Below the pieces are notes generated by a model that did no database searches, was not told the origin of the DNA, and saw only the letters and a list, made by a program, of their open reading frames with translations. Of a stretch of DNA of 64,000 nucleotides, positions 16,111 to 24,361 are shown in pieces (the first letter of the stretch is position 1; the number at the start of each line of letters is the position of its first letter). The position numbers and the translations under genes were made by a program. Origin of the DNA: Rubrobacter taiwanensis (GTDB lineage Bacteria > Actinomycetota > Rubrobacteria > Rubrobacterales > Rubrobacteraceae). The stretch lies in the NCBI RefSeq assembly GCF_004337705.1, contig NZ_SKBU01000018.1, positions 1-64,000 of the forward strand. The letters run 5' to 3'.

Positions 16111-16953
16111 GTGACCGCCCGGCTCTTCCATATCTCCCGGCCCGTGCTCTGGATTAACGCCCTCGGCACGGGCGTCATCGGGATGTGGCTCTCGGGCCAC
16201 CTCTGGACGTGGGCGGCGCTGCCCGTCCTGCTCTGGCTGACCCTGCCGTTCAACCTCCTGATCTACGGCGCAAACGACATCTTCGACCGAAAGACCGACG
16301 AGAAGAACCCGCGCAAGGGCTCCTTCGAGGGCGCGCGCATCACCGGGGCGGAGATCCCGAAGATATGGACCGGGATCGCCGCCCTGAACTTGCCCTTCCT
16401 CGCCTACTTTGCGCTGGCACTGCCGCCCGCATCCCTCCTCTGGGCGCTGCTCTACACTGCGCTCTTCGTGCAGTACTCGGCCCCGCCGCTCCGCTTCAAG
16501 TCCCGCCCGTACCTGGACTCACTGAGCAACGCCGCCTATGCCTTACCGCTCATCTTCGTGCCGCTGGCGCTGGGAGATTCGCCGGTGTGGCCGGCGGCGC
16601 TCGGGCTTATGGCCTGGAGCGCGGCCAAGCATACCTTCGACGCCGTGCAGGACATCCGGGAGGACCGGGCGGCGGGCATACGCACCACGGCCACGCAGCT
16701 CGGGCCGCGCGGCGTGGTGCTCTGGAGCGGGGCGTGGTGGGCGCTCTCCGCCCTCCTCTTCGCGCTGGTGAACCTCCCGGTGGCGCTGGTGAGCGGCGGC
16801 TATGCCGCCGCCCTCCTCTACGCTCTACACCGGCGCCCGACCCCGGTGAATGCGCACCGGCTCTACCCCCTCTCCATAGCCTTCCCCTACATCGCCGGGA
16901 CCGTTGCCGGGGTGCAGCTCGTGGCCGCCCTCTCGCTGGGGCTGTACCCGTGA
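16111..16953 (+). CDS. UbiA-family prenyltransferase (lycopene elongase-type)
   Basis: A 280-residue polytopic enzyme with both aspartate-rich motifs of the UbiA superfamily: NDIFDRKTD near residue 56 and DAVQDIREDRAAGIRTT near residue 178. Lycopene elongases of this type (LyeJ, CrtEb) add two C5 units to lycopene to start C50 carotenoid synthesis. The neighbours, a CrtI-like desaturase overlapping its stop (GTGA) and divergent cruF, support that job. GTG start with a weak GAGG site. A menaquinone or chlorophyll prenyltransferase role is less likely in this context. Confidence 0.87.
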   Translation: MTARLFHISRPVLWINALGTGVIGMWLSGHLWTWAALPVLLWLTLPFNLLIYGANDIFDRKTDEKNPRKGSFEGARITGAEIPKIWTGIAALNLPFLAYFALALPPASLLWALLYTALFVQYSAPPLRFKSRPYLDSLSNAAYALPLIFVPLALGDSPVWPAALGLMAWSAAKHTFDAVQDIREDRAAGIRTTATQLGPRGVVLWSGAWWALSALLFALVNLPVALVSGGYAAALLYALHRRPTPVNAHRLYPLSIAFPYIAGTVAGVQLVAALSLGLYP

Positions 16954-18365
16954 AGATAGTGGTGGTGGGCGGCGGGATCGGAGGACTCGCCGCAGCGGCC
17001 CTCCTCTCCCGCGCCGGACACCGGGTAACCCTGCTGGAGGCCACAGAGCGGCTCGGCGGCAAGAGCCGCCGCATCGAGCTCGACGGACAGATAATCGATA
17101 CCGGTCCCTCGTTCCTAACGCTGCCGGGCGTCTGGAAGGAGTTCCTGCGGCGCTGGGACGCTCTCGGAGGAGGCAATCCCCCGGCGGCGGAGGTGGCGGC
17201 TCTAAAGCTGCGGCGGCTGCCGGGACTCGGGACCTACTACCACCGCGGCGGCGCGGTCCCGCTGCCGGTGCCGGAGGGTCATCCCTGGCACCCAGCGTGG
17301 CGGCGCTTCGAGGAGCTGCACGGTCCACTGGGGCCGGAGATCCTGCACCTGCTCACGCTGCACCCGCTGGACCGCCGGACGCTTCCGGCCCTGAAGAGGC
17401 TGCTCGGCATCTACGGACCACGCCTGACCACCCGGAGCTATCTGAACGGTCTGGGCTGGCTCCCCGGCGGGCTGCGTGAGATCCTGGCCATACACACCCT
17501 GAATGCCGGTGTAAGCCCGGCGCGCACCCCGGCCCTCTTCGCCAGCCTCCCGGCGGTGATGGCACGGGAGGGCATCTGGGTCCCGCACGGCGGCGTGTAC
17601 GAACTCGTGCGGGCACTGGAGCGCCTCTGCCGCGCGGGCGGGGTCGAGATCTTCACGAACGCCCCGGCAGAGCACCTCTCCGAGGGAGAGGTGCGGGCGG
17701 CCGGGGACGTATATCCGGCGGACGCGGTGGTGAGCGCGGTGGACGAAGATCGGCTCGCGCGGCTGCTGGAACCGGGGAAGAAGATTCCCCGCCGCAAAAT
17801 GTCTTGTTCGGGAGTGGCCATATACGCCGCGCTGCGCGAAGGGCTCCCGGAGAACCTCCCCCCGCACACCGTAATCCTCCCCGAAAATCCGGACGAGCTG
17901 TACCGCAACCTCGAGGCCCGCACCGAGCCGCACCAGGCGATGGCGTTCGTCAACTACTACCGGCCCGGCGAGGTGTACCCGCAGAACGAGAAGCCCGTGC
18001 TGGCGCTGCTTCTCACCGCCCCGGCGAACGGCCGGGAGTACGGACTGGAGCGCGGTTTCGTGCGGCGCGAGGTCGAGCGCGTGAGCCGCCTCCTGGGACT
18101 CTCCGGGCCGCTGGCGGAGCTGTTCAGGGAGTACGCGATCCTCGACCCCCGGTACTTTGGCGCGTGGGGCAGCCCAGGCGGGGCTCTGTACGGCCCGGCG
18201 CGGCCGGTGTGGAGGAGCGGCCCTCTGCACCGCCCGCGGTACACCGACCGCCGACGGCCCTGGCTCTGGAGGGCCGGGGCCTCGGTGCATCCGGGCGGGG
18301 GCCTTCCGGCGGTGCTGGGCGGGGTCCTGGTCTCTACCGAGCTGCTGCTCGAAAGGGCGGGTTAG
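16950..18365 (+). CDS. CrtI/CrtD-family carotenoid desaturase
   Basis: A 471-residue flavoprotein with an N-terminal FAD Rossmann motif (VVVGGGIGGLAAAALLSRAGHRVTLLE). GGKSRRIELDGQIIDTGPSF follows, then the C-terminal GASVHPGGGLPAVLGG motif found in phytoene-desaturase-like enzymes. In a bacterioruberin pathway it most likely performs the 3,4-desaturation after prenyl transfer (CrtD role); true phytoene desaturation is also possible. The GTG start overlaps the prenyltransferase stop, so it is coupled. Convergent with osmC; the stops overlap by 4 nt. Confidence 0.88.
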   Translation: MKIVVVGGGIGGLAAAALLSRAGHRVTLLEATERLGGKSRRIELDGQIIDTGPSFLTLPGVWKEFLRRWDALGGGNPPAAEVAALKLRRLPGLGTYYHRGGAVPLPVPEGHPWHPAWRRFEELHGPLGPEILHLLTLHPLDRRTLPALKRLLGIYGPRLTTRSYLNGLGWLPGGLREILAIHTLNAGVSPARTPALFASLPAVMAREGIWVPHGGVYELVRALERLCRAGGVEIFTNAPAEHLSEGEVRAAGDVYPADAVVSAVDEDRLARLLEPGKKIPRRKMSCSGVAIYAALREGLPENLPPHTVILPENPDELYRNLEARTEPHQAMAFVNYYRPGEVYPQNEKPVLALLLTAPANGREYGLERGFVRREVERVSRLLGLSGPLAELFREYAILDPRYFGAWGSPGGALYGPARPVWRSGPLHRPRYTDRRRPWLWRAGASVHPGGGLPAVLGGVLVSTELLLERAG

Positions 18366-18862
18366 CCCCACTCCGTGTGCAGGTTCGGAGGCTCCCGCAG
18401 CGTCCGTAACACCACGCAGTACTGCTCGGTCTTCTCCCGCAACGCCGCCAGCTGTTCGGGTGCAGCCTCCGGGGCGTCTATCTCGAACCGGGTCCGGATC
18501 TCCTCAAACCCGACCGGTACGTCCCTCGAGACGCCCAGCGTTCCGCGCAGGTCCAGATCCCCCTCCACCGTCACCTCTATCCGTCTGACCGGTACGCTCA
18601 TGGCCTCGGCAACCATCTGGCAGGTGACCTGAGCGCAGGCGGCCAGCGCTCCGAGCAGGAGGTCTCCCGAGCAGGCGGCGGTCCCGGCTCCGCCCACCCC
18701 ACTGTGCGCCTGCGCCTCATAGACGGCGCGCCCGATGTCTACCGAGCAGGCCATGGACGTGTCCGCCTGACTGCCCCGCGCCGTCAGGGTTATCCGGGAG
18801 GCGCCGGGGTCGCGGCGGTACCTCTCCTTCAGCGGTTTCTGGATCGATCTGAGATCACCCAT
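18362..18862 (-). CDS. OsmC-family protein
   Basis: A 166-residue protein with the OsmC/Ohr fold signatures: DLLLGALAACAQVTCQMVAEAM carrying the first redox cysteine and KTEQYCVVLRTL carrying the second. Proteins of this family reduce organic or fatty-acid hydroperoxides using the two cysteines. Strong AGGAGG site seven bases before the ATG. Upstream on the same strand lies the ABC exporter operon (14 nt gap), so it may be its last gene. Confidence 0.87.
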   Translation of the reverse strand: MGDLRSIQKPLKERYRRDPGASRITLTARGSQADTSMACSVDIGRAVYEAQAHSGVGGAGTAACSGDLLLGALAACAQVTCQMVAEAMSVPVRRIEVTVEGDLDLRGTLGVSRDVPVGFEEIRTRFEIDAPEAAPEQLAALREKTEQYCVVLRTLREPPNLHTEWG

Positions 18863-18876
18863 TCAAACCTCCTCAC

Positions 18877-19617
18877 TCATTTTTCCACCTCGGGGAGCGT
18901 GCGGGAGGCGAGGAGCAGCAGGACGAGACCGTAACCCGCCAGCACCGCGAAGTTGACCCACACGTCAGCCAGCGTCCCGCCCGGCTCTATCATCTCCTGG
19001 ATGACGTTGTTGGCGTAGAGCACCGGGAAGGCGTGCCCGAGCCATCCGGCCCAATCTGGCAGCTCGCCCACATCCACCAAAAAGCCGGAGAGGAAGACGG
19101 AGGGGAGTATGATCAGGGGCACAAACGGGAAGACCTGCCCCTCCTTGCGGGCGAAGGTCGAAACGAAGATGCCGAGCATGACGCTCGCTATGGCGAGCAG
19201 CCACACGACCGCAAAGAGCGTGGCGAGAACGTCGGCGTCGTAGTCCAGCTCGAAGAGCCACAGCACCTCTCCCAGCGCGACGGCGGCCTGAAGCGTCGCC
19301 AGCCCCAGAAACCCGAGCACGTACCCGCCGATGACCTCGGCCCGCCGGAAGCCGTTTATGAACATCCGCTCCATGGTGCCCGCCGTCCGCTCCTGCACGA
19401 GCGCTATGGCGCACAACAGGAACGCCAGGAAGTGGACGATGAAGGCCGCCGCCGGGACGGCGTAGCGCCCGGTGTCGAAGCCCTCCGGGAAGGTGTCGAA
19501 GAAGAGCTTGAGGAAGTACACGATGACCAGCGGCCCGACTATGGTGAGCACCAGGAACCGCGGGTTGCGCCGGAGCTGCCCCAGCACCCGCCTCCCGACG
19601 ACGAAGGTCCTTCTCAT
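18877..19617 (-). CDS. ABC-2 type transporter permease
   Basis: A 246-residue protein with six helices and the ABC-2 fold: GPLVIVYFLKLFFD near the first helix, QERTAGTMERMFINGFRRAEVIGGYVLGF, and the conserved end of the domain FVPLIILPSVFLSGFLVDVGELPDWAGWLGHAFP. It forms the membrane part of an efflux pump with the ATPase encoded just upstream; the ATG shares one base with the ATPase stop (TAATG). The TetR gene at the head of the operon suggests induction by a toxic compound or lipid. Confidence 0.92.
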   Translation of the reverse strand: MRRTFVVGRRVLGQLRRNPRFLVLTIVGPLVIVYFLKLFFDTFPEGFDTGRYAVPAAAFIVHFLAFLLCAIALVQERTAGTMERMFINGFRRAEVIGGYVLGFLGLATLQAAVALGEVLWLFELDYDADVLATLFAVVWLLAIASVMLGIFVSTFARKEGQVFPFVPLIILPSVFLSGFLVDVGELPDWAGWLGHAFPVLYANNVIQEMIEPGGTLADVWVNFAVLAGYGLVLLLLASRTLPEVEK

Positions 19618-20471
19618 TACGCCTCCTCCCCGATGATGGAGAGCACGACCTGCTCCAGCGAGTCGGCCTCGACACTCACGGCGGAGACGCTCTCGCGCAG
19701 CCCGTAGGCGTGCAGCGCCTCCGCCAGGTCCTCGGCCCGCCCGCCGATGATGCGCTCCTCTTCTCTCTCGTCTTCCCGGACGAGGAGGCGGGTCCTGCCG
19801 CGCTGCAGGATCTCGCGCGGCTCGTCGCAGACGACGACGCGCCCCTGCCGGAGGACCGCCACCCTATCGCACAGAATCGCTTCGTCCATGAGGTGCGTGG
19901 TGATGAACAGCGTGGCGCCTCCCCGCGCGAGCTCCCGGAAGGCGGCCCAGAAGCGGCTCCTCAGCCGCGGGTCCACCCCGGCCGTCGGCTCGTCCAGGAA
20001 GAGCATCTCCGGCCGGTGGACGAGCGCGCACGCGAGCGAGACCCGGTTCTTCATGCCGCCGGAGAGGGTGTGGACGGGATCATTCGCCCTCTCTTCCAGC
20101 TCGACGAACCGCAGCGCCTCCCGCGCCCGCTCCCGCAGGCCCCGGACGCCGTGGGCCGCCCCGAAGAACTCGACGTTCTCCAGGGCCGGGAGATCGTCGT
20201 AGAGCACGGGGGACTGGGGCATGTACCCGATCCGGCGCCTCAGCTCCGGCCTGTCCTTCAGCGGGTCGAGCCCGAGCACCCGCGCCCGGCCCCCGCTGGG
20301 ACGCAGCGCTCCCACGAGCGCCTTTATGAGGGTGGTCTTCCCGGCACCGTTCGGCCCGACGAGCCCGAAGACCTCGCCCCTGCCCACCGAGAGGTCCACG
20401 CCCCCGAGCGCCTGGACCTTCTTGCCGTACCGCTTCTCGAGCCCCTCTACCTCTATGGCGTCCATCTTCAC
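19617..20471 (-). CDS. ABC transporter ATPase
   Basis: A 284-residue ATPase with Walker [10 protein letters not shown] (about residues 39-47), Q-loop YMPQSPVLYDDL, signature LSGGMKNRVSLA, Walker B MLFLDEPTAGVD and the switch histidine in ITTHL. The C-terminal extension (about 215-284) resembles that of drug and lipid exporter ATPases. Partner is the ABC-2 permease immediately downstream; the upstream tetR stop overlaps this start by 4 nt. Confidence 0.95.
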   Translation of the reverse strand: MKMDAIEVEGLEKRYGKKVQALGGVDLSVGRGEVFGLVGPNGAGKTTLIKALVGALRPSGGRARVLGLDPLKDRPELRRRIGYMPQSPVLYDDLPALENVEFFGAAHGVRGLRERAREALRFVELEERANDPVHTLSGGMKNRVSLACALVHRPEMLFLDEPTAGVDPRLRSRFWAAFRELARGGATLFITTHLMDEAILCDRVAVLRQGRVVVCDEPREILQRGRTRLLVREDEREEERIIGGRAEDLAEALHAYGLRESVSAVSVEADSLEQVVLSIIGEEA

Positions 20472-21064
20472 TTCCCTTCCGGCCTCAGCCCTTCCAGGAG
20501 CATCCGTACCGCGTTCTCTACGTGCTCTTCGTCGGTGAGGCCGTCTTCCCTTATCGCGGGGAAGAAGACCTTGCCGCCGACCTGCGGGAGCAGCATCCCG
20601 ATAAAGGCCCGCGCGCTGGACCTGACATCGTGCGGGCGGAGCCTGCCGAGCTCGACCTGGTGGGCCATGTAGCTCTTGAGGAAGCCGAGGATCCGCTTTA
20701 TGACGGCGTTGCCGAAGACCTCCGCGATCTCGGGCCGCCGCATGGCCTCTCCCACCAGCAGCCGCGCCATCCTCTGGGCCGCCGGGTTGTCGAAGGTGGA
20801 GAGATACCTCTTGGCTATGAGCGGCAGCACCTCCTCCGGCGGGCGGTCGAGCAGCCGCGCCGGATCCCGGACCGCGCGCAACACCGGTATCCTCGCCCCC
20901 AGAACCTCCCTGAAGAGCGCCTCCTTGTCCGGGAAGTACCAGTAGATCAGGGCCGGAGACCGCAGCCCCGCAGCCCGCGCAATGCTCTTTATCGTGGCCC
21001 CCCGAAACCCCTTCGTCGCAAACTCCTCAAACGCCGCATCCAGAATCCGCTCCCTCCGCCCCAC
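20468..21064 (-). CDS. TetR-family transcriptional regulator
   Basis: A 198-residue protein with the TetR N-terminal helix-turn-helix (RERILDAAFEEFATKGFRGATIKSIARAAGLRSPALIYWYFPDKEAL) and an all-helical ligand-binding half with little conservation. First gene of the tetR-ATPase-permease operon with ATGA coupling, so it probably represses its own operon. GTG start. A TTGA-N8-TCAA palindrome sits about 50 nt upstream and is the obvious operator candidate. Confidence 0.92.
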   Translation of the reverse strand: MGRRERILDAAFEEFATKGFRGATIKSIARAAGLRSPALIYWYFPDKEALFREVLGARIPVLRAVRDPARLLDRPPEEVLPLIAKRYLSTFDNPAAQRMARLLVGEAMRRPEIAEVFGNAVIKRILGFLKSYMAHQVELGRLRPHDVRSSARAFIGMLLPQVGGKVFFPAIREDGLTDEEHVENAVRMLLEGLRPEGK

Positions 21065-21114
21065 TAACCCTCCGCATACACGCCCGATCGACTATCCAAC
21101 CAACAGTCTGCCAC

Positions 21115-21133
21115 TGATTGAACGATTAATCAA
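21115..21133. promoter_or_regulatory. Candidate TetR operator
   Basis: The sequence at 21118-21133 is a TTGA-N8-TCAA inverted repeat within an AT-rich island, whereas surrounding DNA is GC-rich. It lies in the divergent gap between tetR (start 21064) and the 2-phosphoglycerate kinase gene (start 21209), so a bound repressor could affect both. Confidence 0.45.
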
Positions 21134-21208
21134 GTAGAGGTTTTGGGGTTGGGGGACAAAACGGGTAACATTTGGCACCGGGGGAGCTAGAGAGCACGGG
21201 AGCGAGAG

Positions 21209-22150
21209 ATGGAGTTTCCCGCCAACCGTCCGGACCTACCGGACATACTGGTTGAGGAGGATCTGGGTTCGGAGGACACGCCGCGCGAGCTGCAATTCTT
21301 CAGCCGGGGGATCATGACGCAGAGTCTGATGCGGCTGGGGCTGCCGCCGGAGCGGGCTCTGGAGCTGGTTTTGAGCATCAAGTCGGAGCTACAGGAGCGG
21401 GGGATCAAGCGCATCCCCCACTCCAGGCTGCGCCGGATGATCCTGGAGCGTCTGGAAGATCTGGAGCCTGAAGAGGCGCGTTATCCGGACCGGTTCCGTT
21501 ATCTGGAGGAGCAGGGCGGTGCGCTGGTCGTGCTCATCGGGGGGACCACGGGGAGTGGGAAGACGACCGTGGCGGTGAAGGTGGCGCACCGGCTGGGGAT
21601 AGAACACGTGGTGGGCACGGACTCTCTGAGGGAGGCGCTGCGTTCGGCCATCTCGCCCGGCATCGCGCCGGCGCTGCACGAGTCCAGCTACACCGCCTGG
21701 CAGACGCTCGCCAAGTTCGCCGGGGACGGCCCGGAGGTGCAGCGGATGGGCTTTCTGGAGCATGCCCGGCCCGTGGCGACCGGGATCAACGGTCTGCTGC
21801 GGCGGGCGCGGGCCGAAGACGTCCGCATCGTCATAGAGGGCGTGCATGTGGTTCCGAGCCTGCTGGAGGACACCTTCCGGGAGGCTCCGAACGTGATGAT
21901 GGCGGTCGTCAACGTTCCGGACGAAGAGGAGCACCGGGAGCGCTTTCAGTCCCGCTCGTATGAGAAGTCGCTCAGGAAGTCGGCGGCGGAGTATCTGAAG
22001 CACTTCCCGGCCATCCGCGAGATCCACGACTTCATAGCCGAGGACGCCCAGAAGCACGGTTTTCCGGTCATAGACTCCCGGGATCCGGAACGGGCGGCTG
22101 CGTTGATCATCGAGCGGCTGTGGCGGCGCATTCTGGCCGCGGATCTCTGA
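21209..22150 (+). CDS. 2-phosphoglycerate kinase-like protein
   Basis: A 313-residue protein. The first 90 residues resemble an ATP-cone-like regulatory region (SRGIMTQSLMRLGLPPERALELVLSI, RIPHSRLRRMILERLE). Next comes a P-loop kinase with GGTTGSGKTTVAVKVAHRLG (catalytic-site Lys118), GTDSLREALR, IVIEGVHVVPS and a C-terminal RSYEKSLRKSAAEYLKHFPAIREIHDFI segment. This matches archaeal 2-phosphoglycerate kinase, the first step of cyclic 2,3-diphosphoglycerate synthesis. No cyclase gene is nearby, so the product's fate here is unknown. ATG preceded by GGGAGCGAGAG. Its stop lies one base from the stop of convergent pdxA. Confidence 0.82.
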   Translation: MEFPANRPDLPDILVEEDLGSEDTPRELQFFSRGIMTQSLMRLGLPPERALELVLSIKSELQERGIKRIPHSRLRRMILERLEDLEPEEARYPDRFRYLEEQGGALVVLIGGTTGSGKTTVAVKVAHRLGIEHVVGTDSLREALRSAISPGIAPALHESSYTAWQTLAKFAGDGPEVQRMGFLEHARPVATGINGLLRRARAEDVRIVIEGVHVVPSLLEDTFREAPNVMMAVVNVPDEEEHRERFQSRSYEKSLRKSAAEYLKHFPAIREIHDFIAEDAQKHGFPVIDSRDPERAAALIIERLWRRILAADL

Positions 22151-22151
22151 G

Positions 22152-23159
22152 CTAGCCCTCCTCGCTCCTCAGCTCCGAGAAGGCGAGGCTCCGCGCCAGG
22201 TTCAGAGCGGCGCGGAGGCTGGACGGGCTGGCTTTACCGGTCCCGGCGATATCGAAGGCGGTGCCGTGATCCACGCTGGTGCGAAAGAACGGCAGTCCGA
22301 CCGTTACATTCACGCCGGCATCGAATCCGGAGAGCTTGACGGGGATGTGTCCCTGGTCGTGGTACTGAGCAACCACGATATCGAACTCGCCCCGCGCTGC
22401 GCGCATGAAGACCGTGTCGGGCGGCCAGGGACCGCTGGCCTCTATCCCCTCTTGGCGCGCCCGGTCCACGGCCGGAGCGATGTGCTCGGCGTCCTCGCTT
22501 CCGAAGAGGCCGCTCTCGCCCGCGTGCGGATTGAGGCCGGCTACGGCGACCCGGGGCCGGTTGAAGCCCAGCCGCAAGAGCGCCTCGTGCGCGAGCCGGA
22601 TCACGGCCAGCTCCCGTTCTTCCCGCACCCGCTCGATAGCCTCGCGCAGCGAGACGTGGGTGCTGGCATGGATCACCCGCAGGTTATCCGCCACCAGCAT
22701 CATGGCGTAGTCGCGTGTCGAGGTGAGTTCGGCCAGGATCTCGGTATGACCCGGGTATCTGTGTCCGGCCAGGTGCAGAGCCTCCTTGTTCAGCGGAGCG
22801 GTCGCGATGGCCCGCACCCGGCCCTCCAGCGCCAGCTCCGTCGCGAGCCGCAGGTACTCAAAGGCCGCAGCCCCGGCGCGCGCGTCCAGCTCGCCGAACG
22901 GCAGGTCGCGCGGCAGGCGGGTAGGGGAGATCACATCCACGCTCCCCGGCTCGAAGGCGGCTTCTTCCGGACCGGAGACGGCGTTGATGCGCAGGTCCGT
23001 GCCCACGACCTCCGCGGCCCGCTCCAGAATGCGGGCATCTCCGACGACCACGGCCCGGTTCTCCCGGTGCACGGCGGGGTCGGCGAAGACCCTGGCTATG
23101 ATCTCCGGCCCGATGCCGGCCGGATCCCCCATGGTTACGGCCACGAGCGGGTGAGACAA
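22152..23159 (-). CDS. PdxA-family 4-phospho-hydroxyacid dehydrogenase (PdxA2-type)
   Basis: A 335-residue protein of PdxA size with MGDPAGIGPEI at the N-terminus and the metal-binding histidines in YPGHTEIL, STHVSLREA and QYHDQGHIPVKLSGFD. Canonical PdxA oxidises 4-phosphohydroxy-L-threonine in vitamin B6 synthesis. Next to a DUF1537 kinase, however, the established role of PdxA2 is oxidation of 4-phospho-D-threonate or 4-phospho-erythronate, with decarboxylation to dihydroxyacetone phosphate. Two bases separate it from the kinase stop, so they are one operon. I favour the catabolic role. Confidence 0.87.
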   Translation of the reverse strand: MSHPLVAVTMGDPAGIGPEIIARVFADPAVHRENRAVVVGDARILERAAEVVGTDLRINAVSGPEEAAFEPGSVDVISPTRLPRDLPFGELDARAGAAAFEYLRLATELALEGRVRAIATAPLNKEALHLAGHRYPGHTEILAELTSTRDYAMMLVADNLRVIHASTHVSLREAIERVREERELAVIRLAHEALLRLGFNRPRVAVAGLNPHAGESGLFGSEDAEHIAPAVDRARQEGIEASGPWPPDTVFMRAARGEFDIVVAQYHDQGHIPVKLSGFDAGVNVTVGLPFFRTSVDHGTAFDIAGTGKASPSSLRAALNLARSLAFSELRSEEG

Positions 23160-23161
23160 GG

Positions 23162-24361
23162 CTACTCCTTCCTCGCTCCGGTGAGAATCCGCAGGGCCCG
23201 GCGCAGCGTGTCCGGCCCTCCGAAGGCCCCGGCCTTCGTAACGACCGGCCGGGCCCGCGGCCCGATAACCGTCCCGGCCGGTACTCCGGCCTCGATCTCG
23301 TCCGCTAGAAGTATACCCCGGCCCCCGAGCCGCCGAACGACCTGCACCGCCGTGTCCCCGCCGGTCAGCACCAGCCCTTCGAAAACCTCCTCGTCCGAGA
23401 GACCGGATACGACCTCGGCGAGGGCTCCGGAGATGACCGCCGGGTCTCCACTGTCATCGGTCGAGTAGAGAGCGGCGCTCTTCCCGGCCGCCAGCGCTCC
23501 CCGCGCCCGTCGACGAGCGGCCTCCACCGCAGCAGCTTGCCCGCTCCCGGAGGCCCGCCGTGAGTCCAGTGGCACCGGCTCCACGTCCGGCGCCTCCAGC
23601 AGGCGTCGAAGCTGTTCCCGCGACACGTCGCTGAGGCTGCCGACGACCACCAGGGCGTTGCGAACCCGCGGAACCCCTGTGTACCCGGCGCCCGGCCCCG
23701 GGTACACCGCGCCGAGCGCCAGCGCCAGCCCCGCGGACCCGGCCCACAACACCTCCTCCGGCTCGGGGACGACCCGCACCAGCGCCTCCAGATGCTCCTG
23801 TGCCTCCGCGTCGGCCACCACCCAGACTGCCTGTGAGAGGGCGCGCCGCACGGCGGCCGGGTCCGCGAGCTCCGGGGTCTTTAGGAGGGAGATCCGCTCC
23901 AGACCGCCCGCGGCGAGCAGCGCCGGGATGCGGCTCTCGCGCACGGGCGTGCGTGGGTCGCGGGCGAGGTCGGTCTCGTGCACCGGCACGCCACGCAGAA
24001 GCTGCACCCCGCCGCGGGTGGTGCGCCCGCCAGCGGGGAAGGCCGGAGCGACGATCGCCCGCTCCCGCCCGCCGGCCGCAAGAGCCGCCGCCAACTCGGC
24101 CGCCACCGGGCCGCGCAGGGTCGAGTCCAGCTTCTTGTACGCGATCCCGGCCTCCCGCAGCACCGCTCCGGCTTCAAGGACCCGCTCGCGGGCCGCCTCC
24201 GGAGGCAGAGCGCGCGAGTCGGTGTCCACCACCGCTGCGTCCAGATCACCGGGCGGGCTCTCTCCCCTGAAGACGACGGCGGTGCGGTAGCCGGCCCGGG
24301 CGAGCTGCACACCTGAATCGGCGGCGCCGGTCAGGTCGTCGGCGACCATCCCGAACCTCAA
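23162..24361 (-). CDS. DUF1537 four-carbon acid sugar kinase (DtnK/DenK-type)
   Basis: A 399-residue kinase of the DUF1537 family. The N-terminus RFGMVADDLTGAADSGVQLARAG is the family signature; YKKLDSTLRGP and IVAPAFPAGGRTTRGG bind the acid sugar; GLVLTGGDTAVQVVRRLGG and IGPRARPVVTKAGAFGG form the ATP site. It phosphorylates the terminal hydroxyl of threonate or erythronate-like acids. The TTG at 24361 is chosen because it overlaps the KdgT stop (TTGA) and preserves the first beta strand; ATG 24349 would delete it. The exact substrate (D-threonate, L-threonate, D-erythronate or another) is open. Confidence 0.87.
   Translation of the reverse strand: MRFGMVADDLTGAADSGVQLARAGYRTAVVFRGESPPGDLDAAVVDTDSRALPPEAARERVLEAGAVLREAGIAYKKLDSTLRGPVAAELAAALAAGGRERAIVAPAFPAGGRTTRGGVQLLRGVPVHETDLARDPRTPVRESRIPALLAAGGLERISLLKTPELADPAAVRRALSQAVWVVADAEAQEHLEALVRVVPEPEEVLWAGSAGLALALGAVYPGPGAGYTGVPRVRNALVVVGSLSDVSREQLRRLLEAPDVEPVPLDSRRASGSGQAAAVEAARRRARGALAAGKSAALYSTDDSGDPAVISGALAEVVSGLSDEEVFEGLVLTGGDTAVQVVRRLGGRGILLADEIEAGVPAGTVIGPRARPVVTKAGAFGGPDTLRRALRILTGARKE

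Noticed and set aside
20468-20471. Frameshift between tetR and the ABC ATPase gene
   Set aside because: The 4-nt overlap is a normal ATGA coupling; both proteins are full length.
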